From Erwinia aphidicola (GTDB lineage Bacteria; Pseudomonadota; Gammaproteobacteria; Enterobacterales; Enterobacteriaceae): a DNA stretch of 64,000 bases. The DNA lies in contig NZ_JACXBP010000011.1 of NCBI RefSeq assembly GCF_014773485.1, forward strand, positions 1 through 64,000, read 5' to 3'. The first letter of the stretch is position 1. Each line of letters opens with the position of its first letter. The translations under genes and the position numbers were made by a program. Below, in pieces: positions 16,924-26,371 of the stretch. The notes beneath the pieces are model-generated. The model was not told the DNA's origin and made no database searches. It saw only the letters and a program-made list of their open reading frames with translations.

Positions 16924-17826
16924 TCAGGCATTTACCACCGTTTCCGGGCGCACGCCCAGCGTGTGGCAGATGGCGTAGCTCAGTTCGGCGCGGTTCAGGG
17001 TATAGAAATGGAAGTCCTTCACGCCCTCGCGGCTGAGGATCTTCACCATATCCATCGCCACGTTGGCACCGACCATTTTGCGGGTTTCCGGGTCGTTATC
17101 CAGACCTTCAAACATGCTGGTCATCCAGCCCGGTACGCGCACGTTGGTCATGGCGGCGAAACGCTGCAGCTGCCTGAAGTTCGATACCGGCAGGATGCCA
17201 GGCACGATCTCGACATCAATGCCGGTCGACACGCAGCGGTCGCGAAAGCGCAGATAGCTCTCCACATCGAAGAAGAACTGGGTGATGGCACGGTTGGCGC
17301 CCGCATCGATTTTACGCTTGAGGTTAATCAGATCCGCCTGGGCGCTTTTCGCCTCCGGATGCACCTCCGGGTAAGCCGCCACGGAAATATCGAAATCACC
17401 CACCTCTTTCAGCAGCGCAACCAGATCCGCCCCGTACATTTCGGGCTTGCCAGCGCCAGGCGGCAGGTCACCGCGCAGCGCGACGATATGGCGAATCCCA
17501 TTGTTCCAGTAATCCTGAGCAATATTGCGCAGCTCATCGCGGCTGGCATCGATGCAGGTCAGGTGCGGAGCGGCTTCCAGACCGGTGCGGTCCTTAATGC
17601 CTTTAATGATGCTGTGCGTACGGTCGCGCTCGCCGGAATTGGCCCCATAAGTCACCGAAACGAATTTCGGCTTCAGGCTGCTGAGGCGATCGATAGAGCT
17701 CCACAGGGTCTCTTCCATTTCACTGGTGCGCGGCGGAAAGAACTCGAATGAGACATTAATCTGCCCGTTAATCTCGGCCAGACTCTGATTCAGTGCTTCG
17801 CGCTGATTTGCATGGAAAAAACTCAT
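16924..17826 (-). CDS. metF: 5,10-methylenetetrahydrofolate reductase MetF
   Basis: FAD enzyme reducing methylene-THF to methyl-THF, the methyl donor for methionine synthesis. It has 300 residues, close to E. coli MetF (296). Conserved segments are SFEFFPPRTSEMEETLW with the catalytic Glu, FVSVTYGANSGERD, and GANRAITQFFFDVE. The start MSFFHANQ is conserved. It lies downstream of metL on the same strand but has its own operator of tandem met boxes, so it is a separate unit of the MetJ regulon. Confidence 0.97.
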   Translation of the reverse strand: MSFFHANQREALNQSLAEINGQINVSFEFFPPRTSEMEETLWSSIDRLSSLKPKFVSVTYGANSGERDRTHSIIKGIKDRTGLEAAPHLTCIDASRDELRNIAQDYWNNGIRHIVALRGDLPPGAGKPEMYGADLVALLKEVGDFDISVAAYPEVHPEAKSAQADLINLKRKIDAGANRAITQFFFDVESYLRFRDRCVSTGIDVEIVPGILPVSNFRQLQRFAAMTNVRVPGWMTSMFEGLDNDPETRKMVGANVAMDMVKILSREGVKDFHFYTLNRAELSYAICHTLGVRPETVVNA

Positions 17827-17870
17827 ACCCGCTTACCTCATCGATCGCTTTGGCTTATTTCTTCGCCGTC

Positions 17871-17902
17871 ACACGTCTATCCGTTTAGACGTCCAGACAT
17901 TC
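17871..17902. promoter_or_regulatory. MetJ operator upstream of metF
   Basis: Four contiguous 8-bp met boxes in register with the consensus AGACGTCT: ACACGTCT, ATCCGTTT, AGACGTCC and AGACATTC, ending about 45 bp upstream of the metF start. MetJ with SAM binds such tandem boxes cooperatively, one dimer per box. Confidence 0.85.
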
Positions 17903-17999
17903 AAAATGACGGAATTTGCCTGGTCAGTCAACAGAAAAATCACGACCTGCGCTGACAGATATGCCATAAAGGTGAGGGAAATTCATACAGAGATTGTGC

Positions 18000-18047
18000 A
18001 GGGGCCAGGCATGCAGAGAGGGTGTAGGGGCCAGGCATGCCTGGCCC
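18000..18047. repeat. GTAG-REP with adjacent partial copy, between metL and metF
   Basis: GTAG followed by GGGCCAGG-CATG-CCTGGCCC (18024-18047), a near-perfect palindrome. A partial copy of its left half (AGGGGCCAGGCATGC) sits at 18000-18014. It lies just after the metL stop and has no T-run, so it is not a classical terminator. Confidence 0.8.
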
Positions 18048-18061
18048 AAATCAGGGAGGGG

Positions 18062-20497
18062 TTACAGCAGCTGTGCCAGCCGATTCAGGTCAGACTGGAT
18101 TGCCCCGGCAGTAACATCGCGCCCGGCGCCCGGGCCGCGGATCACCAGCGGATTATCGCGATACCAGCGGCTCTCAATGGCGAAGACGTTGTCGCACGGC
18201 AGCAGCGCCGCCAGCGGATGATCGGGGCGCACCGCTTCCACGCCGACACGCGCTTTACCGTTGGCATCGAAACGCGCCACGTGGCGCAGCACCAGTCCCA
18301 GCTCCTGCGCCGCTTCAAAGCGCTGCACCATCTGCTCATTCAGCTCGTCGGCATTTTCAAAGAAGTCATCCACCGAGCCGGACTGATAGCTGGCAGGCAC
18401 CAGCGACTCGACGCGCACCTGATCGGGTTCGATGTCATAGCCCGCTTCACGCGCGAGGATCACCAGCTTGCGCATCACATCCTGGCCGGAGAGATCGACG
18501 CGCGGATCGGGTTCCGTCAGCCCCTGCTGCCAAGCCTGATCCACCAGCTCAGTAAACGGCACGGTGCCGTCAAACTGCAGAAACAGCCAGGAGAGCGTTC
18601 CGGAGAAGACGCCGCTGATCGACAGAATGCTGTCGCCGCTTTCGCGCAGGTCGCGCACGGTGTGGTTAACCGGCAGTCCGGCACCGACGGTCGCGTTATA
18701 CAGCCAGTGACGCCCGGTTTTAGCGAAGGCATCACGGATCTGGCGATAGCTGCCGCTGGTTGCCGCCCCCGCCACTTTGTTCGCGCCAATCACGTGGAAA
18801 CCGTAGCTGGCGAAATCGAGGTACTGGGCGGCAAGGGTTTCGCTGGCGGTCACATCCAGCACCACCAGGTCATCAAACGGGTGCTCGCGCATCCACAGGA
18901 ACAGCGACTCCTGATCCTGCTCAACCGCTTCATCCTCGAAGAACGCCAGCGCCCGGCTGGCATCCAGACCGTCATAGCTCAGCAGGCTGCGGCGGCTGTC
19001 CACCACCCCGGCCAGGATATATTCAAAACCGGTGCGCGCAGAAAGGGTCTTCTGCTCGCGCGCGAACAGCTCAAGCCAGCGTGAACCGATATTGCCTTTG
19101 CCAAACAGCACCAGGCCAATCTGCTTCTCAGCGCGGAACAGCGTCTGGTGCAGACCACGGGTCAGATGTTCGGTTGGCCCCACGCGCAGCACCGCCACCA
19201 GGCTGATGCCCTCCTGCGACTGGCAGATAAACTCCACCGGCTGATCTTTCATCTGCTGCCAGAAACGGTGGCTGTGCAGCGGGTTACGGCAGACGCCTGC
19301 GCCGACCATCGCCACCATTGCCATGCCATCGCGCAGCTGTAAACGACCCGGCAGCGCCGAATCCTCCAGCAGGGTCAGCGCGCTGTTTACGACTTCCGAG
19401 GTGTAGCAGAGCTGCAGCAGATTACGGTCCGGATGCACGCCGGTTGCCAGCGGGCGCATCTGCGCGCGCTTCAGCAAATGGTCGATCTCTTTGTGCATCG
19501 CGGCAAAATCATGCTGCGCCGGGACCTGGAACTCAATCAGGCAGACATCATCGTGGCTGGTAACAATACGCGCGCCGGTGCCGGAAGCCAGCACGCGTTC
19601 AATGCGTGTAGAGCCTTCGTCTGGCGTATAGCTGCAGCGCAGCTGTAGGTCGATATCGCTGCCGGAAACCGGCTGTAGCGTGCGGGTGTGCAGCACCGGG
19701 GCAGCAAGGCGCGCCAGCTCGCTGGCTTCATCCAGGCGCAGCAGCGGCAGCAGGCAGGCATCTTTCACTTTGCGCGGGTCCGCGCTGTAAACCCCGGCGA
19801 CATCGCTCCAGATGGTGACGCGTGACACGCCCGCCAGCGCACCGATCTGCGTGGCGGAGTAGTCACTGCCGTTGCGCCCCAACAGCACCGTTTCTCCGGC
19901 GTCATTGGCGCAGATAAATCCGGTAACGACCAGGCGCTGCGCTGCGCGTGGCGCCATCAGCTGTTGCAGCAGCGGGGCGGATTTCTCTTCATCCACCTGC
20001 GGCTGTGCGCCACGTTCAGCGCGCAGGAACTGGCGTGCATCCAGCCAGCTGGCGTCGATATCACGCCGGGCAAGGACGGCAGCCATCAGGCGCGCCGACC
20101 AGATCTCACCGTGCCCCACCACTTCAGCATAAACCGCCTCGGTGATGAGACCGTCCAGCAGCGCGGCCAGTTTTTCCAGGTCATGAATAAATTCAGCAAT
20201 CATCGGGGCAGCCGTCTCGGGCGGCAGCAGGCTGCTAATCAGTTCGCTCTGATAGCGACGCAGCGCCTGCTGCACCTGATGCGCAGATAACCGGTCGCTC
20301 TGGCTAAGCTTCAGCCAGCTGATCAGCTGGTTAGTGGTGCTGCCCGCTGCCGAGACCACCATCAGGTCGCCCGGCTGGCTGTACTCCGCCATAATCCCGG
20401 CAACGCGCTGGTAGCATTTGGCATCGGCCAGACTACTGCCACCAAATTTATGCAACTGCCGTGTCCCCAACGCCCCTGCCACTGCTGAATAACTCAT
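18062..20497 (-). CDS. metL: bifunctional aspartokinase II / homoserine dehydrogenase II MetL
   Basis: Catalyses the first and third steps of the aspartate pathway toward methionine. It has 811 residues (E. coli 810). The N-terminal kinase domain (about 14-300) has KFGGSSLADA and the GRNGSDYSATQIGAL signature; a linker follows; the C-terminal dehydrogenase domain (about 460-811) has the NAD(P) loop VLFGKGNIGSRWL and the segment NATVGAGLPVNHTVRDL. It lies 2 bp after metB, so translation is likely coupled. Expression is expected to be under the MetJ operator upstream of metB. Confidence 0.97.
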   Translation of the reverse strand: MSYSAVAGALGTRQLHKFGGSSLADAKCYQRVAGIMAEYSQPGDLMVVSAAGSTTNQLISWLKLSQSDRLSAHQVQQALRRYQSELISSLLPPETAAPMIAEFIHDLEKLAALLDGLITEAVYAEVVGHGEIWSARLMAAVLARRDIDASWLDARQFLRAERGAQPQVDEEKSAPLLQQLMAPRAAQRLVVTGFICANDAGETVLLGRNGSDYSATQIGALAGVSRVTIWSDVAGVYSADPRKVKDACLLPLLRLDEASELARLAAPVLHTRTLQPVSGSDIDLQLRCSYTPDEGSTRIERVLASGTGARIVTSHDDVCLIEFQVPAQHDFAAMHKEIDHLLKRAQMRPLATGVHPDRNLLQLCYTSEVVNSALTLLEDSALPGRLQLRDGMAMVAMVGAGVCRNPLHSHRFWQQMKDQPVEFICQSQEGISLVAVLRVGPTEHLTRGLHQTLFRAEKQIGLVLFGKGNIGSRWLELFAREQKTLSARTGFEYILAGVVDSRRSLLSYDGLDASRALAFFEDEAVEQDQESLFLWMREHPFDDLVVLDVTASETLAAQYLDFASYGFHVIGANKVAGAATSGSYRQIRDAFAKTGRHWLYNATVGAGLPVNHTVRDLRESGDSILSISGVFSGTLSWLFLQFDGTVPFTELVDQAWQQGLTEPDPRVDLSGQDVMRKLVILAREAGYDIEPDQVRVESLVPASYQSGSVDDFFENADELNEQMVQRFEAAQELGLVLRHVARFDANGKARVGVEAVRPDHPLAALLPCDNVFAIESRWYRDNPLVIRGPGAGRDVTAGAIQSDLNRLAQLL

Positions 20498-20499
20498 GC

Positions 20500-21660
20500 T
20501 TACCTCTTGGTCGCTACCTGGAATGCATTATCCAGATCGGCGATTAAATCTTCGTGATCTTCAATTCCCACCGAGATACGCAGCAGCGTTTCGGAAATGC
20601 CTGCCGCCGCACGCGCCTCTGCCGACATGCCCGCATGGGTCATGGTTGCCGTGTGGGAAATCAAGCTTTCCACGCCGCCCAGCGATTCCGCCAGGGTAAA
20701 TAATTCCAGCGCTTTCAGGAAACGACGCAGCGTGGCTTCGTCACCGTCAAACTCAAAACTTAACATCGCGCCGAAACCTTTTTGCTGACGTACCGCAAAC
20801 TGATGGCCTGCATTTTCCGGCAGTGACGGATGATACAACTTTTTCACCAGCGGTTGTTGCTTCAGATAATCAACAATCGCCAGCGCGTTACGCTGTGCGG
20901 CTGCCATGCGCGGTGCCAGAGTACGCAGACCGCGCAGCAGCAGATAGCTGTCAAAAGCTGCTCCGGTGACGCCAATATTGTTGGCCCACCAGGCGAGTTC
21001 GGTCACGTGCTGCGGATCTTTCGCAATGACCGCACCAGCCACCACATCCGAGTGGCCGTTAAGGTATTTGGTACAGGAGTGGATCACCAGATCCGCACCC
21101 AGCGCCAGCGGGCTCTGCAACGCCGGGCTGAGGAAGGTGTTATCCACGACACTCACCGCGCCCGCCGCAGAGGCAGCCTGACAGATAGCGGCAATATCCA
21201 CCACGCGCAGCAGCGGGTTGCTTGGGCTTTCAATCAGCACCAGCTTTGGCTTCTCATCCAGTGCCGCCTGCAGCGCCGCTTCGTCCCCCTGGTCGACAAA
21301 CTTCACCCGGTACGCGCCGCGCTTGCTCAGGCTGTCAAACAGGCGATAGCTGCCGCCGTAGCAGTCGTGCGGAGCCACCAGCAGGTCACCCGGCTTCAGG
21401 AACACGGTACACACCAGGTGGATCGCCGACATCCCGGTATTGGTCATCACCGCCCCGGCACCGCCTTCCAGCTCCGCCAGCGCACGCTGCACCACATCGC
21501 GGGTCGGATTGCCGCGCCGCGAGTAGTCATGCGCACGCGGCTCGTTGAAATCGGTAAAGTTATAGGTGCTGGAAAGGTGGATTGGGGGGACAACGCAGCC
21601 ATATTGCTCGTCATCATTCAAACCGCTGCGTACTGCGATGGTTGCCTGTTTACGCGTCAT
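20500..21660 (-). CDS. metB: cystathionine gamma-synthase MetB
   Basis: PLP enzyme joining O-succinylhomoserine and cysteine into cystathionine. It has 386 residues, as E. coli MetB. The PLP lysine lies in HSCTKYLNGHSDVV, and SRRGNPTRD and GVESLISHTATMTH are typical of the trans-sulfuration family. The start at 21660 (MTRKQATIAV) is the conserved one with an AGGAAC Shine-Dalgarno; an in-frame ATG 81 bp upstream lies over the operator. It is the first gene of metBL and divergent from metJ. Confidence 0.97.
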   Translation of the reverse strand: MTRKQATIAVRSGLNDDEQYGCVVPPIHLSSTYNFTDFNEPRAHDYSRRGNPTRDVVQRALAELEGGAGAVMTNTGMSAIHLVCTVFLKPGDLLVAPHDCYGGSYRLFDSLSKRGAYRVKFVDQGDEAALQAALDEKPKLVLIESPSNPLLRVVDIAAICQAASAAGAVSVVDNTFLSPALQSPLALGADLVIHSCTKYLNGHSDVVAGAVIAKDPQHVTELAWWANNIGVTGAAFDSYLLLRGLRTLAPRMAAAQRNALAIVDYLKQQPLVKKLYHPSLPENAGHQFAVRQQKGFGAMLSFEFDGDEATLRRFLKALELFTLAESLGGVESLISHTATMTHAGMSAEARAAAGISETLLRISVGIEDHEDLIADLDNAFQVATKR

Positions 21661-21719
21661 GGTGCACAAGTTCCTGCTGGATAATAAGAGAAGTGCTATA
21701 GAGTAAAGCGGGTGGGTAT

Positions 21720-21751
21720 AGACGTCAATACATCTGGACATCTAAATGTCT
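21720..21751. promoter_or_regulatory. MetJ operator between metB and metJ
   Basis: Four tandem 8-bp met boxes, AGACGTCA, ATACATCT, GGACATCT and AAATGTCT, with a degenerate fifth (TTGCGTAT). Located 60 bp upstream of metB and 150 bp upstream of metJ, it should control both directions, as in E. coli. Confidence 0.9.
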
Positions 21752-21901
21752 TTGCGTATAGATTGAGCAATGCGGCAATAACCGTTAGAATTATGTCGAT
21801 ATCCCCCAGAGAAAGTTGTGCCATCTCTATGTGATGGCGACAAACTTCGGGCATAATTAGCCGAATTTCGGCATTTCCAATTTAATTGATTAAGGTAGCC
21901 C

Positions 21902-22219
21902 ATGGCTGAGTGGAACGGCGAATATATCAGCCCTTACGCTGAACACGGTAAGAAGAGCGAGCAGGTCAAAAAAATCACGGTATCCATCCCGCTGAAGGTT
22001 CTGAAGATTTTGACCGATGAGCGCACGCGCCGTCAGGTTAATAACTTGCGTCACGCCACCAACAGCGAACTGCTGTGCGAGGCGTTTCTGCATGCGTTTA
22101 CCGGACAGCCACTGCCGGATGATGTCGACCTGCGGAAAGAGCGCAGCGACGAAATTCCCGAAGAAGCGAAAGCCATCATGCGGGAAATGGGCGTCGATCC
22201 CGATACCTGGGAATACTAA
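21902..22219 (+). CDS. metJ: methionine repressor MetJ
   Basis: Ribbon-helix-helix repressor of the methionine regulon using SAM as corepressor. It has 105 residues, the same as E. coli MetJ and nearly identical. The DNA-contacting beta strand KKITVSIPLKVLKIL and the helix region NNLRHATNSELLCEAFLHA are visible. The ATG at 21902 follows AAGGTAGCCC. A strong shared terminator separates it from convergent rpmE. Confidence 0.97.
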   Translation: MAEWNGEYISPYAEHGKKSEQVKKITVSIPLKVLKILTDERTRRQVNNLRHATNSELLCEAFLHAFTGQPLPDDVDLRKERSDEIPEEAKAIMREMGVDPDTWEY

Positions 22220-22290
22220 GCGCCTGCAAGTTAATCAAAAAGCGGGCTGCCTTGAGTTGAAACACGTCAGCGCGGCCCGATCGTCAGGCA

Positions 22291-22320
22291 CAAAAAAACC
22301 CAGCCGAAGCTGGGTTTTTT
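22291..22320. terminator. bidirectional terminator metJ/rpmE
   Basis: AAACCCAGC-CGAA-GCTGGGTTT with an A-run on the left and a T-run on the right, so it works for metJ (plus) and rpmE (minus). Confidence 0.93.
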
Positions 22321-22339
22321 CTTACATCTTACCGGGTGC

Positions 22340-22552
22340 TTATTTAGCGCCTGGGATGCTGAAACGCTTGTTGAAGCGGTCAACACGACCACCGGTAGCA
22401 ACATCACGCTGCTTGCCAGTGTAGAACGGGTGGCAGTTACCACACACGTCCAGGTTCAGGTCGTGACCCACGGTAGAGCGGGTTTTGATTTCGTTACCGC
22501 AAGAACATTTAGCAGTAACTTCAGCGTAATTAGGGTGAATACCTTTTTTCAT
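22340..22552 (-). CDS. rpmE: 50S ribosomal protein L31 (zinc-binding type)
   Basis: Ribosomal protein bridging the 50S and 30S subunits. It has 70 residues with four cysteines (Cys16, Cys18, Cys37, Cys40) that bind zinc, so this is the zinc-containing L31 and not the Zur-regulated paralog YkgM. The start MKKGIHPNY is conserved. It is convergent with metJ and divergent from priA, as in E. coli. Confidence 0.97.
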   Translation of the reverse strand: MKKGIHPNYAEVTAKCSCGNEIKTRSTVGHDLNLDVCGNCHPFYTGKQRDVATGGRVDRFNKRFSIPGAK

Positions 22553-22769
22553 GGGAAAACCTCAGTTAAGGCCGTGTCGCTCTCCCGCGCCAGGATAACT
22601 CCTGCACCGGCACCACACGAAGATTAATGTTTCAAGTGAAGTTGATACCAAAATGCCGTACCAACGGCGGCGAACTATACAGAAATTAACCACACACCGC
22701 AATCGGATCCGCACATTGAGGAAGACTCAGTGTACACTAACTGGCTTAATTTTTCACCCGGATGAATTC

Positions 22770-24971
22770 ATGCCCGTTGTTCAGGTCGCGCTACCCGTTC
22801 CGCTTGCCCGCAACTTTGACTATCTGTTGCCACCTCACCTTATCAGCCACGCCGTGGTGGGTGGGCGAGTGACTGTGCCGTTCGGCAAGCGTAAAGCAAC
22901 CGGCGTGGTGGTGGCGATTGTCGAACAGAGCGACTTCCCGCTCGACCAGATGAAGAACGTCATAGAGGTGCTGGACAGCGAATCGCTCTACCCGGCTTCG
23001 CTGTGGCGCATCCTGCTGTGGGCGGCCGACTACTATCACTTTCCGCTGGGAGAGGTGCTGTTCCACGCCATGCCGGTGCTGCTGCGCCAGGGTAAAGCGG
23101 CGGAAGAAGCGCCGCTGTGGCAGTGGGTGATGACCGAAGAAGGCAAGGCCACCGCGCCGGAAAGCCTGAAGCGCGCGCCAAAGCAGCAGCAGGCACTGGC
23201 CGCCCTGCGCAACCGCCCGCTGTATCGTCACGAAGTCAGCCAGCACGACATCACCGAAGCGACGCTACAGGCGCTGCGTGCCAAAGGGCTGTGTGAACTG
23301 CGTCCGCAGCAGCGTGCCCGCGAGGACTGGCGCACCGGCTATGCCGTCAATGGCGAGCGCCTGCGCCTGAATACCGAGCAGGCCACGGCGGTCGGGGCGA
23401 TTCGCAGCGCCGACGACTGCTTCTCCGCGTGGCTGCTGGCAGGAATCACCGGCTCCGGCAAAACCGAAGTCTACCTCAGCATGCTGGAAAATATTCTGGC
23501 CAGCGGCCGCCAGGCGCTGGTGATGGTGCCGGAAATCGGCCTGACGCCCCAGACTATTGCCCGCTTTCGCGAGCGCTTTAATGCCCCGGTTGACGTGCTG
23601 CACTCCGGCTTAAATGACAGCGAGCGCCTGGCCGTCTGGCTGCGTGCGCGCAGCGGCGAGACAGCGATCGTCATCGGCACCCGCTCATCGCTGTTCACGC
23701 CGTTTGCCCGCCTCGGCGCAATCATTATTGATGAGGAGCACGACAGCTCCTATAAGCAGCAGGAGGGCTGGCGCTACCATGCCCGTGACCTGGCGGTATT
23801 TCGCGCGCGTCAGGAAAATATTCCGATTGTGATGGGTTCCGCCACCCCGGCACTGGAAACCCTGCATAACGTTCAGCTGGGGAAATATCGCCAGCTTAGC
23901 CTCAGCAAGCGCGCCGGGAACGCCACCAAAGCCACTCAGCTACTGGTCGACCTGAAGGGCGTGAAGCTGCAGGGTGGGCTGTCACCGATGCTGATCAAAA
24001 AAATCGGCCAGCATCTGAAAGCGGATAATCAGGTGCTGCTGTTTCTCAACCGGCGCGGCTTTTCCCCCACCCTGCTGTGCCACGAGTGCGGCTGGATAGC
24101 CGAATGCCAGCGCTGCGATCGCTATTACACTCTTCACCAGCATCAGCGCCAGCTGCGCTGCCACCACTGCGACAGCCAGCGCCCGGTGCCGCATCAGTGC
24201 CCACAGTGCGGCTCCACCCATCTGGTGCCGGTCGGATTAGGCACGGAACAGCTGGAGCATAATATCGGGGCGCTGTTCCCCGACGTGCCGCTGACGCGTA
24301 TCGACCGCGACACCACTAGTCGTAAAGGTGCGCTGGAGCAGCAGCTGGCGGAGGTGCACCGCGGCGGTGCGCGTATTCTGGTCGGCACCCAGATGCTGGC
24401 GAAAGGCCACCACTTCCCGGACGTCACGCTGGTGTCGCTGCTTGACGTCGACGGCGCGCTGTTTTCCGCCGATTTCCGCTCGGCGGAGCGCTTCGCCCAG
24501 CTTTACGTGCAGGTCGCTGGCCGTGCCGGGCGCGCAGGCAAGCAGGGGGAGGTGCTGTTGCAGACCCACCACCCTGAGCACCCGCTGCTGCAAACCCTGC
24601 TGCATCAGGGCTACGATGCCTTTGCCCATCAGGCGCTGAGCGAGCGCAGCAGCGTGTTCCTGCCACCCTTTACCAGCCATGCGCTGTTCCGTGCTGAAGA
24701 CCACGATAATCAGCAGGCCAGCCTGTTCCTCCAGCAGCTGCGTAACCTGCTGGAAGCCAGCCCGCTGAATGATGAATCGTTCTGGGTCATGGGCCCGGTG
24801 CCGGCACTGCAGGCAAAACGCAGCGGTCGCTACCGCTGGCAGCTGCTGTTACAACACCCTTCCCGCGCCGTATTGCAGCGGCTAATCAAATCCAGCCTGC
24901 CGCTGATTAACACCCTGCCGCAAGCGCGCAAAGTCAAATGGACGCTGGATATCGACCCAAGCGAAAGCTGA
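22770..24971 (+). CDS. priA: primosomal helicase PriA
   Basis: 3'-to-5' DNA helicase that reloads the replisome at stalled forks through PriB, DnaT and DnaC. It has 733 residues (E. coli 732). It contains an N-terminal 3'-DNA-binding domain, Walker A GITGSGKTEV, a DEEH box in IIDEEHDSSYK, eight zinc-binding cysteines from CHECGWIAECQRC to CPQC that interrupt the helicase core, and the C-terminal motif VAGRAGRAGKQGEV. The start at 22770 (MPVVQVALPVPL) is the conserved one; a 39-residue upstream extension in frame is not. Confidence 0.96.
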   Translation: MPVVQVALPVPLARNFDYLLPPHLISHAVVGGRVTVPFGKRKATGVVVAIVEQSDFPLDQMKNVIEVLDSESLYPASLWRILLWAADYYHFPLGEVLFHAMPVLLRQGKAAEEAPLWQWVMTEEGKATAPESLKRAPKQQQALAALRNRPLYRHEVSQHDITEATLQALRAKGLCELRPQQRAREDWRTGYAVNGERLRLNTEQATAVGAIRSADDCFSAWLLAGITGSGKTEVYLSMLENILASGRQALVMVPEIGLTPQTIARFRERFNAPVDVLHSGLNDSERLAVWLRARSGETAIVIGTRSSLFTPFARLGAIIIDEEHDSSYKQQEGWRYHARDLAVFRARQENIPIVMGSATPALETLHNVQLGKYRQLSLSKRAGNATKATQLLVDLKGVKLQGGLSPMLIKKIGQHLKADNQVLLFLNRRGFSPTLLCHECGWIAECQRCDRYYTLHQHQRQLRCHHCDSQRPVPHQCPQCGSTHLVPVGLGTEQLEHNIGALFPDVPLTRIDRDTTSRKGALEQQLAEVHRGGARILVGTQMLAKGHHFPDVTLVSLLDVDGALFSADFRSAERFAQLYVQVAGRAGRAGKQGEVLLQTHHPEHPLLQTLLHQGYDAFAHQALSERSSVFLPPFTSHALFRAEDHDNQQASLFLQQLRNLLEASPLNDESFWVMGPVPALQAKRSGRYRWQLLLQHPSRAVLQRLIKSSLPLINTLPQARKVKWTLDIDPSES

Positions 24972-25179
24972 GAACGTAACCGGTTGCGTGGCAAAGTTAT
25001 GCGGCAGATCGAAAAAAGTCGCACAAGTCACAATTTTTATGCAAATTAAGTAACAGCACGTCGTTAGATCTGTTAAGAATGCGGAGTTATCCGCTCGGCT
25101 CGCGGTAAACGTCATTATTGCCATAAAAAATCGTCATCAGTTGGTCAGGTCAGCTCAGGCTGGCGTGAGGAGAAAAGCG

Positions 25180-26217
25180 TTGGGGCACAATCAAGAGACA
25201 ACAGCGGCGACCATGAAGGACGTGGCTGAACACGCAGGCGTATCGACGGCAACCGTCTCCCGCACGCTGATGAATCCGGAAAAGGTCTCTGCGGCGACGC
25301 GTTATAAAGTAGAACAGGCAGTGATCGCCGTGGGTTACTCCCCCCACTCAATGACGCGCAGTTCGCGACGTAGCGAGTCACGTACTGTACTGGTGATCGT
25401 ACCGGACATCTGCGACCCGTTCTTTAGTGAAATCATTCGCGGCATCGAAGTCGTGGCGGCTTCCGAAGGCTATCTGGTGCTGATTGGCGACTGCGCACAC
25501 CAGAATCAGCAGGAAAAATCCTTCCTTAACCTGATGCTGACCCGGCAGATTGACGGCATGGTGCTGCTCGGTTCCAACGTGCCGTTTGAAACGGGCGTCG
25601 AGGAGCAGCGCAACCTGCCGCCGATGGTAATGGCCAACGAGTTCGCGCCGGAGCTGGAGCTGCCAACGGTACATATCGACAACCTTACCGCCGCCTTTGA
25701 AGCCGTCAACCATCTGCAAAAACTTGGCCATCGCCGTATCGCCTGCATAGCCGGGCCGGATGATATGCCGCTCTGCCAGTATCGCCTGCAGGGCTACATC
25801 CAGGCGCTGCGCCGTCACGGCATCCCGGTCGATCCGCAATATATCGTGCGCGGTGAATTCAGTTTCGACGCGGGTTCACAGGCGATGAAACATCTGATGA
25901 GCCTGCCGAAACCGCCCGACGCGCTGTTCTGCCACAGCGATATTATTGCGCTTGGCGCCATGGCGCAGGCGAAAACGATGGGCCTGCGCGTGCCGCAGGA
26001 TATTTCTCTGATTGGCTTTGATGATATCGAACTGTCGCGCTACAGCGACCCGCAGCTCACTACCGTCGCGCAGCCACGCTTCAACATTGGTCGCGAAGCA
26101 ATGCTACTGTTGCTGGAACAGTTACAGGGCAGAATGGTGAGCAATGGCTCGCGCCTGCTGGATTTTGAGCTGAAAATTCGCGGCAGCACCGCACCCTCAC
26201 TGCGCGATGAGGAGTAA
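25180..26217 (+). CDS. cytR: nucleoside-regulon repressor CytR
   Basis: LacI-family repressor of nucleoside uptake and catabolism genes that cooperates with CRP and is induced by cytidine. It has 345 residues: helix-turn-helix about 12-33 (MKDVAEHAGVSTATVSRTLM), hinge, then a periplasmic-binding-like effector domain. The start is taken as TTG at 25180 behind GAGGAG with 8-bp spacing, because counting residues from there aligns exactly with the E. coli N-terminus; longer starts at 25141 or 25165 are possible. It lies between priA and ftsN as in E. coli. Confidence 0.95.
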   Translation: MGHNQETTAATMKDVAEHAGVSTATVSRTLMNPEKVSAATRYKVEQAVIAVGYSPHSMTRSSRRSESRTVLVIVPDICDPFFSEIIRGIEVVAASEGYLVLIGDCAHQNQQEKSFLNLMLTRQIDGMVLLGSNVPFETGVEEQRNLPPMVMANEFAPELELPTVHIDNLTAAFEAVNHLQKLGHRRIACIAGPDDMPLCQYRLQGYIQALRRHGIPVDPQYIVRGEFSFDAGSQAMKHLMSLPKPPDALFCHSDIIALGAMAQAKTMGLRVPQDISLIGFDDIELSRYSDPQLTTVAQPRFNIGREAMLLLLEQLQGRMVSNGSRLLDFELKIRGSTAPSLRDEE

Positions 26218-26371
26218 CCCTGGTGCGGCGGGAGTAGAATCAGCATATTCTTAGACATATCGCTGCTGGTCAAACTTCCGACCCTTGAGTAACATGGCGG
26301 GCTATAACCGGGCGCCCGACCCCCCTGCTTTCTGCCCGGCCTTACCTTCATTGATTATTAGCGGAACGATA

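Noticed and set aside
17906..19084. 392-codon plus-strand frame opposite metL
   Set aside because: Antisense shadow; begins in the metF promoter region and covers the REP element and metL.
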